This document shows positions 57,001 to 64,000 of a stretch of DNA of 64,000 nucleotides, in pieces (position 1 is the stretch's first letter; each line of letters begins with the position of its first letter). Under the pieces are notes generated by a model that was given only the letters and a program-made list of their open reading frames with translations, did not search any database and had not been told where the DNA came from. The position numbers were made by a program, and so were the translations under genes. Source of the stretch: Hyphodiscus hymeniophilus (taxonomy: Eukaryota; Ascomycota; Leotiomycetes; Helotiales; Hyphodiscaceae); NCBI GenBank assembly GCA_016508695.1, contig VNKQ01000014.1, positions 310,001 to 374,000 on the forward strand, read 5' to 3'.

Positions 57001-59640
57001 TAGCTCGATAGGTATCTCGTGATCTTATAGCTTATACTTTAGAAGGGCCTCGTTAAGAGGGGCTTCCCGAAATAAAAACTTATATTTCTTATACGCCGCT
57101 AATATTCGCTTTAGTATAAAGGCCTAGGCTTAGTCCTTTAAACTTAGAGTAATCGCATATAACTCTTCCCATTTAAAGGACCTATTATTTCTTTAGGGTA
57201 TTCTATCGTTATATCGATACGAATATTAGCTTAGGGTAATACTTTTCCGTTTCTAGTTAACTAGCGGATTATAAAGTTAAAGCCAAAGTATACTAAGAAT
57301 TACTACGTAAGTTCTTATAGTAATAAGATTAAGTTAAATCTCTTCGGTATATCCCTTTATAGTTTTCATTTAGAGACGCTTAGTTTTATAAGTTACTATT
57401 CCCTTATTAGACCTAATCGTCTCTCTATTAATAACACTTAGATTATACGGGTCTCGCTTCCTAAGAATTCCGAATTTATTTGTGGCTACTTTTATATTAA
57501 TAAAGTTGCCCGTTACTCCCGAGTTTACTATTACTCGTAAGGAGTATTTATTAAAACGGATTAAGAGTAAGAGCTATCGTCCTACTCTTACTATATATAG
57601 CCGTTTATTATATAAGTTCCTAGGCTCTTTATAGCACTCTAGAGGTAGCCTTCTTCCTCTAGTGCCTCTTAGTTTTTTAACGATTTACTATTTGATCCTA
57701 ATAATAATTCAAATAAGAAGTCTATTTACAATTCCTTTAATATGATTTCTAGCTAATAAATAGGTTTTACTCGTTATAGAAACCTTCTATAGTCTATTTT
57801 TAAGGAGTAGTAAACGAGACAACTATCCGTATAGTAAGCGCTCTATATTAGTTCTCTATATCGAGGGTAATTAGTCCTCGCAACGTTATCTTTCTCCTTT
57901 ACGTCCTTTATTACTTTTTGTATTTATTCTTTTATAACGCCTAATACTTAGATTGTTTTAGTTAGTTCTAGTTTATAGTCGATATTTTCGGATAGTTTGT
58001 TATAATACTATTAGCTTTTAGTAGCTCGGGGTGCTAAAATAATTATAGCTTTTTTTATTTACGTAGAAATAGCTTTCTTAAGGTAGCGGAGCTTTAGCTA
58101 GTATAATATAAGCCTATTAAGTCCTTCCTCTTAATATTCTAGTATACTTATATTCCCGATTCTTACTTGTTTAGTCTATCGTCTTACTTCTTTTATCTAT
58201 TCTTCTCAAAACTCTATTTCTAGTTCTTATACTATTTTGGTTCTTAATAAAATATAATGCTAGAGGAGTTCTTCTTTAGTAAGTTCCTTAAGTATCTCTT
58301 CTTACTCTTATAGTTTCTTCTTATATACTACCTTTATATATAGTTTTATAATTGGGTATTATTTTGCGATTTTTGTTAAAGTCGTATATTAAGAGTTACT
58401 AGGACTAATAGTCTTAAGAGTAGTCTTGTAATAGTATCTTATAATAGGTTCGATATCTTCTTTAAAAGACGACTCTTTTATAGTTTATATTTCGCTATTT
58501 TTATTATCGATACTAATTTATTTAAATCCTTTTACAATTTCTTCCTAAGATATCTTTATAAATAATAGTTATAATATAGCGTATAATTATATAGGCCCGT
58601 TATCCTATCCTTTTCTTTAGATAGTAGTAGTAATCGTTTCCCTTCTCGGATTCTTACTCTTAAATCCGCCGCAAGATCCGCCTTTTTGTTAAGCTCCTCT
58701 TCGGGCGTTTTCTCTAATATAGTAATTCCTTACTATATAGCCTATCTTGCTATAGTTAAAATACGTGTATTCTTTTATGTGTTTTTATTTACTTTTAGGG
58801 GAGAGTTCTTTTCTTATTATAGCGTCGAGCTTTATAGGTTCCCTATAGCTTCGACGTTTATACTTTTATTATAATCGTTAGTATCTAGGATTATAAAAGC
58901 CTTTCTTTTTTAAGTTTCTTTTATAGAGTTAGTTATCGATTCGATAAGCTAGTTTTATTATTTCAAGTATTAAGCCGGGCTTATCTTCTTTAACTAGCTC
59001 GTCTTTAACTATATCCTTAAGTCCTCGATAATACTAGGCTCTAAGTGTATCGTCATTCTACTTAGTTCGAGTTGCGTATCTTTAAAACTCGGACGTATAA
59101 TTAATTGTAGATCCTCGCTACTTAAGGACCTAAATAGTTCGTTTAGCTTATTATACTTTATTTATTACTTTAAATATTATCCAAAAGATTAATATAAAGC
59201 TTAGTAGCGACTTAAATAAGTTTTGAGTATCCTTCTTTATAGCCGTAATAATAGCTTTATAGTCGTTAGTATTAACTATATAGTCTTCGGCGTAGCCTTT
59301 AATTTAATTAAGTACTTTTTTCTCTAGTCTCGAGATTATAAATAGGATTCTCTCTATATCGGACTTAAACCTATTTTTATTAAAGGTAAAGTAGAGTTCT
59401 ACTTAAAGGATAAATCCCTTGAGTTTGTTTCGTTCTCTACTATATATATCTAGTAGTAAGATTTTAATATCCTTATACAACTCTCTTACTAATACTAGTA
59501 ATAGTACGGGTATACTTCCTAGTATACTTCCTAATACGGGCGTAGCCGCCCGTATACTAGTCGATACTTTTCCTTTAGTAGATATTATAAGTCCTTAATA
59601 TAATATATACTTCGGCGACTTGTGTAGTTAGTACTTAAAG

Positions 59641-60012
59641 TATAACAAACCTTGCTACTTAGTATTAGTCTTGTAAGTAATTAGGTTGGGTTAAGTAATT
59701 AAGGAAGCTATTATAGTCAAGGTTAATATAACCTTTATAGTTACTAAGTATAATATAAAGATACTATATTTAAGTTAAGTACGAAGCTTTTATTTACCTA
59801 GGAAATATTATTGCTTATATAAAACCTTTGTCCCTTATTAGACCTTCGAGGAACCCTTAGGTCTAAGACCGCTAAGGTCTTAGACCGTCGAGGTCCTTCG
59901 AGGTCCATCACGTGATCCTAAGCAGTACTCTACTAACGTAATCTCCACTCGTGGTTCTCTTATAGCCTAGCTGTCGAGCCTTAGGCCACAAGCTATCATA
60001 TAGTTTGTAATA
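59641..60012 (-). repeat. LTR (5') of Gypsy element 2
   Basis: 372 bp, plus-strand start TATAACAAACC and end GTTTGTAATA. Retains more C and G than the left copy in places (for example CACGTGATCC kept and TCGAGGTCC kept). Confidence 0.9.
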
Positions 60013-60949
60013 GTAGAATTCTACTTATTATATACTTAATACCTTTTTAAAATTTAAAAAGGTTTTAGAATTTATCTTTAGTAATACTAGAGATAATAAT
60101 TTTAAAAAGTATTTATTAAAAGAAGAAGATTACCTTATTATATTTACTTTAAGAGATATTTTTAATATATTTTTAGAGCCTAGTATTAAATTACAAGGCC
60201 AAGTTTATATTACTATTAGTATTAGTTTATTATATATATAATATATATAATAAATTAGATATTATAAAAAATAAAATAAGAACTAATATTACTTTAATTA
60301 ATAGTACTTTAATATTAAATAACTTTATTAAAGCTATAGATAAAGAAATAGAGAAGTTCGAAAAGTATTTTCCTAAGAAAATTACTTCTAATAATATTAA
60401 GAATTATAAGCCTTATATTATAGCTTTAATTTTAGATCCTAGATTTAAATTAAGCCCTTTTTTAATAAATTAAGTTTTATTCTTTTATAATAATATAAAA
60501 GAAGAAGCTTTAGACTTATTAAAAGAAGAATATCTTATAATAAAAGAAAATAATAATATTAATATTATTAATACTCCTTTATATCAAGAAGAAGAAGATA
60601 TAGATCACGATATATTTTCTTATTCTTATAAAGAAGAAGAAGAAGAAGAATATATATTATATTTAAAAGAAAAATTATCTAATCCTAAAGTAGATCCTTT
60701 AGAGTATTGGTTTATAAATAAAGATAAATATCCTATTTTATTTATATTAGCTAAGAAGTATTTAATAATACCGGCTACCTCTACTTCTATAGAAAGAACC
60801 TTTAGTATTAGTAGTAATATTATTACTAAAACTCGAAATAAGTTAAATCCTTTAGAGTTTAAAAAGATAGTATTATTAAAGAGTTGGAATTTAAATAATA
60901 TATTAGAGTTAAATAACTCTAATAATATTATAAATAAAGAAGAAGACTT

Positions 60950-60989
60950 AGAGGAGGAAGAAGAAGAAGAAGAAGAAGAAGAAGAAGAT
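60950..60989 (+). repeat. GAA microsatellite encoding a poly-Glu tail
   Basis: A run of GAA/GAG codons at the very end of the hAT transposase gives an acidic C-terminus. Confidence 0.75.
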
Positions 60990-60991
60990 TA

Positions 60992-61220
60992 AAGCTTAAT
61001 TACTTATAAAAAGTATTAAGTTATACTTATTTTATTATTTTATTAGTTATAAAGTTTCTTATAAAGCTTAATTACTTATAAAGAGTATTAAGTTATTAGT
61101 TATAAAGCTACTTATAAGGCTTAATTACCTATAAAAAGTATTAAGTTATATTTATTTTATTAAGTTATTAGTTATAAAGTTACTTATAAAGCTTAATTAC
61201 TTATAAAAAGTATTAAGTTT
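60992..61220. repeat. Four palindromic subterminal repeats of the hAT element
   Basis: Four copies (about 60994-61020, 61067-61092, 61119-61145, 61191-61217) of a unit close to CTTAATTACTTATAAAAAGT then ATTAAG. Each is itself an imperfect hairpin (CTTAAT with ATTAAG; ACTT with AAGT). They lie between the transposase stop and the right terminal repeat, where hAT transposases usually bind subterminal motifs. Confidence 0.75.
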
Positions 61221-61407
61221 TATTAATTATATTAAAAAATAAAAAAAATAAAAAAAAAATCTAAAAATAGAATTAATATATTTAATTAGTATTAGTTACT
61301 AAATTTTACTCTAGTATTAATTAGTATTAGTATAGGTTTGAATTAATATAATTAGTATTAGTATAGGTTTCAATTAATTAGTATTAGTATGGGGTTGTAC
61401 TAATTAA

Positions 61408-61429
61408 ACTAATTAATTTAACAACCCTG
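61408..61429. repeat. hAT right terminal inverted repeat
   Basis: Reverse complement of the left 22 bp; followed by target copy TGTCTGAG. Confidence 0.93.
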
Positions 61430-64000
61430 TGTCTGAGGTACCGGCCACGCTATTCTTTGATAGGGGTATTATCCGTGCATGAGTAACTCTCCCGATTCGC
61501 CAGAGACCTTGCAGCACATGGCTTCTAGAATGGGATTCTGCCGAGGCGGAACAGTAAGGGTAAGTTTGGAATCGAGATAAGGAAAAAAGGCCAAGCAGAT
61601 GATTGAGTTCACATGTCGATGTGAGGATTCACCAGTTACCCCTCCCTACAAAACCGAGACCCCGCCTCCCGACATGTTCAATTGAACCAGATTCATCCTA
61701 CGACAAGGAACCTAGGACCGAGGACTTTCAGCTTCCACCGACCAGACGAGGGCAGTTTCATGGAGCGGTCTTTAGCGAGAACCAAATCTGCAATACCTCG
61801 ATTCCTGAGACTTTGTAGAAATTTGTGAGGAGGTCTGGCAGCAATTCCAGCCTCCCACTTGTCTGCAAATGATACCAAGCACGACAAATGGCATTTGCGA
61901 TCTGTTTAAGTGTATCCTGAGCGATAAAAGGCCCATTCTGCTTTGGCATTCTGGTGTTGAGAAACACTCAGACAGTTTCTTGCGATATCCTCCGGTACAT
62001 CGAAACGTTTAAACGCTTGCTGAGTTCGGAGACAAGTATGTCGGAGACAAGTATGATCCTCCTACTTGCAACGAAGGATTTGTATAGTAAAATGCTATGA
62101 GCTACAATGTATGGAGGTAAAATTCGGAGGCCAAAGTTACTCCGCGAGATGAGGGACACAGAGACACATTCTATCGTTCAGTGTATGTATAATCTTCTCG
62201 ATATGCAAATAAAATCCACTCGTGACAATAATCAGTCGAATAATCGGTAGACAGAAGTCATTGCTTTGAGGTGCCATAAACAGAGGCTTTCGCGATGGCG
62301 CATGTTCTCTAACTGGCAAAACTGGTCTGATATATATTCAACCCTTGAACACTGATCATCTGAAAGGCACACTCAGCTCAAGAACGCTTGTAGTCTCTCA
62401 ATGATGTACTACCAGACCCCGATGGCCTTTCAGTGTGGTCACTGACATCCTACTACAGTGCCAAGTCGTCCAGTATCATACGAATCGCATCAAGCTCCCT
62501 TCGAGTGCTCAATGCATAGGAAAATTTACGTATACGCCTCAGAATCCCGAGGCTGCCAGCGCCTGCTAACAATTCCTTTTACAAGGCCATCACCTGACAA
62601 GTGGATAGGCCGTTCCTGGTATTGAGTACCTTACTTCGACCCCATCTCAACACTCGCTCGGCTCTGGAACCAAGTACCCAGGCTACCAGGTATCTTCCTT
62701 GATTTAAATCCGAATGCTCACGTGCCTAACATTCCTGTCTGTCCTCGACCCAGCAGCTAACCTCATCACGTCGGTCTATCTGCATTATTATTACCGTGGA
62801 TTTAAGATCAGATAATGGTCGCGTGCTTCCTCTCCGGAAATTCCGGGCGAAACTAAGCTGCAAAGCTGACCACACAGCTCCACGATGGCAAATGCCGGTA
62901 TTGCCGAAGTATGGAGGCTTCTCCGAGCACCTCTGCACGCTGGCCTCTTCCGCAGCAAGTTCGGGTGGTAAACCAATAGTTGGTGATGATTACTGTTGGA
63001 AGATGGGAGAGTCGGCCGAAGAGGCTCACTCAAGCTCACACACTAATCAAGGACCCTTATGCAGGGCACTTAGTCGTAAAGATAAGCCTGAATGGTGTCG
63101 CTGACTCGCTGGAGCCACGTTTTATGAATGCGAAAACAGAGGAAGAAAGGACAGCGTGGGTAGTTGTATGCCACGAGACGAACTCGCTGGAGTAAAGAAA
63201 TGTCAATAATTGCAGTGATATTGTGACTGTCAAACTTCGAGACTCGTAGACTTCTGTACGAGTGAGGAATCCGAGGATGGAGGTGATTCGTCACAAGCGA
63301 AGCTGAGGCTAACATCCTCCGGCTTTAAATCAGACTTCCGCCTCCCGGAGCCCATGCATCATTATTGTGATGTACTGTAGACCGAAATAGAGGTGGTTGG
63401 TTGTGCTGCAGTTGGAACTCGTGAGTGACTGTACTCGTATGTCGTACGACGAGAGTGATGAGTAGTGTACCAAACATACTTACTCGTAAATCTCCAATAC
63501 TGCCTCTCTTACTCTCCCTTTTCTGCCTCTTCTTTTTGGCCCAAATACTTACTACATGGACTCTGTTTAGTCGACCTAAGCTCACCGTCGGCGTGTGTCC
63601 GAACTATTGGCTGACCGTTGTCAGGAGCCGTCGGTTGAGGTGGTTTCTAATACTGTAAGCCCAAAACGAAGCATCCGACCACCATACAGTAATAGCCCAG
63701 AACAGGTCCGCATCGGATGGCTCGGTACTTGTCCCACTGCCCAACTTAGCGCTTCGTCTACTCATTTGCAAATGCTTATCACATCCCGGATCATAGATAG
63801 TTCCTACTTGGTACTACTTACTAACTCCTACTTACTACCTCGTACCTACAACCTACTACTATTTGTATCCCGACTATCCCCTTCTCTCACCTCTTCTTCC
63901 CACTCGCCGTATACACGTTCACGAATTCGTTATCGTTGATTCCACTCTCGACTGCGTCGATTCACCCTTGCTGTGCGTTGTTAATGTCTTGATTTACGCC
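61430..64000. other. Normal-composition region without supported gene
   Basis: 2.57 kb after the hAT element. Open frames are all under about 115 codons, overlap each other on both strands and show no domain. The last 250 bp is pyrimidine-rich with repeated TACTTACTA-like words (63805-63860), which could be a promoter or leader of a gene starting beyond the window. Confidence 0.5.

Larger units (their letters stand above)
53219..60012 (-). mobile_element. Ty3/Gypsy LTR retrotransposon 2, RIP-inactivated
   Basis: 6,794 bp with two 372-bp LTRs. The 5-bp target duplication is GTAAA (53214-53218) against GTAGA (60013-60017), both derivable from GTGGA by G-to-A change. On the minus strand, translation gives reverse transcriptase (LLLFVLKKNGKLRPCVDYY near 56850, and YLDNILIFSKN near 56510, with YLDD altered to YLDN) and integrase near 55210-54910 (DAIWIVVNRLTKYGHF, LLDEIISDKNKLFTSKF, QTDGQIERL). 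A polypurine-like AGAAGGGAG on the minus strand lies just inside the left LTR, the 3' end of the element. The element sits in the middle of the hAT transposase gene. Confidence 0.9.
51808..60992 (+). pseudogene. hAT transposase, interrupted by Gypsy element 2
   Basis: Coding parts are 51808-53218 and 60013-60992. The N-terminal 277 codons are open, with a BED-finger-like CSLCSYNK and a partner histidine region (YYKNKHP). The frame stops at TAG 52639-52641 inside the conserved FDAWTS motif (Trp codon) but continues readably (VSYFGLVLIYF, IRYTSHIINLVVNDIL). It then reaches ITR, where element 2 is inserted, and resumes at 60015 with NSTYY. Together these rebuild the hAT RWNSTYYML block. The C-terminal part shows LDPRFKL and the dimerisation region DPLEYW...IPATSTSIERTFSISSNIITKTRNKL, ending in a Glu-rich tail and TAA at 60990-60992. 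At least four in-frame stops are visible (52639, one near 53107, at the insertion, and in the C-terminal part), besides the insertion. Confidence 0.88.
44335..61429 (+). mobile_element. hAT DNA transposon carrying two nested Gypsy retrotransposons
   Basis: The ends are 22-bp perfect inverted repeats beginning CAGGGTTGTTAAATT (44335-44356 and 61408-61429). They are flanked by an 8-bp target duplication, TGTCTGGG at 44327-44334 and TGTCTGAG at 61430-61437, differing by one G/A. An 8-bp duplication and CAGGG-type ends are hAT hallmarks. Inside, a transposase runs from 51808 to 60992 with hAT motifs. Two LTR elements (44769-51398 and 53219-60012) are inserted. Subtracting them and their 5-bp duplications leaves about 3.66 kb, a normal hAT length. 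The whole interval is AT-rich and RIP-altered, so the element is not autonomous today. It landed between the fasciclin gene promoter and normal-composition DNA. Confidence 0.92.

Noticed and set aside
58686..58874. 62-codon plus-strand ORF
   Set aside because: Lies antisense to the gag/pol region of Gypsy element 2 with no conservation signal; unlike 53757-54263 it does not extend through RIP-type stops.
60992..61220. CRISPR-like array
   Set aside because: Fungal nuclear DNA; units are AT-rich palindromes inside a transposon end with unequal, related spacers.
61603..63939. Several 60-114 codon ORFs after the hAT element
   Set aside because: They overlap on both strands, lack domains and show no coherent splicing.

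Overview
This window is nuclear DNA of a filamentous ascomycete (Pezizomycotina). Genes carry many short GT-AG introns of about 41-76 bp. There is a dispersed single 5S rRNA gene of the Neurospora type, and the families present are typical fungal ones: Zn2Cys6 regulator, HET domain, UstYa/DUF3328, berberine-bridge oxidase, yapsin-like protease. Repeats are strongly AT-rich and show the CpA-to-TpA signature expected of repeat-induced point mutation (RIP). I cannot fix the genus; a two-compartment genome with AT-rich blocks would fit Leotiomycetes or related groups, but that is inference.

Layout. 1-4130 is an AT-rich, RIP-degraded block with no readable genes. 4131-44334 is a gene-rich island. 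In order it holds a decayed cytochrome P450 (4495-6185), an unknown membrane protein (7381-8242), L-arabinitol 4-dehydrogenase (11653-12806), an NADP-type zinc alcohol dehydrogenase (13472-14701), a Zn2Cys6 regulator (15033-17057, minus) divergent from an MFS sugar-porter gene (18198-20024), a flavin monooxygenase (21036-22988) and a CE3-like secreted esterase (24647-25435). It continues with a possible 61-residue membrane protein facing GPI2 (25927-27631), a GPI-type aspartic protease (28186-29826), a low-molecular-weight tyrosine phosphatase with an in-frame stop (30389-30932), gamma-glutamyltranspeptidase (31507-33490) and mitochondrial release factor 1 (33935-35254). The last part holds a UstYa-like oxidase (35678-36580) beside a berberine-bridge FAD oxidase (37209-39172), a frameshifted HET protein (39406-41728), a 5S rRNA gene (42049-42167) and a two-domain fasciclin membrane protein (42543-44082).

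44335-61429 is one composite mobile element. It is a hAT DNA transposon with 22-bp terminal inverted repeats and an 8-bp target duplication, carrying two nested Ty3/Gypsy LTR retrotransposons: 44769-51398 on the plus strand and 53219-60012 on the minus strand. Each has identical-length LTRs and a recognisable 5-bp target duplication. 61430-64000 returns to normal composition, but I see no gene I can support there.

Function. The 11.6-20.0 kb stretch (pentitol dehydrogenase, alcohol dehydrogenase, regulator, sugar porter) may be a small carbon-use neighbourhood, with a CCG-N4-CGG palindrome in the divergent promoter. UstYa plus the FAD oxidase at 35.7-39.2 kb is a pair of oxidative tailoring enzymes that could belong to a small secondary-metabolite locus; no core enzyme or precursor peptide is visible nearby. 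Gene models were built by hand; every spliced model listed keeps frame through its junctions except where a lesion is stated.
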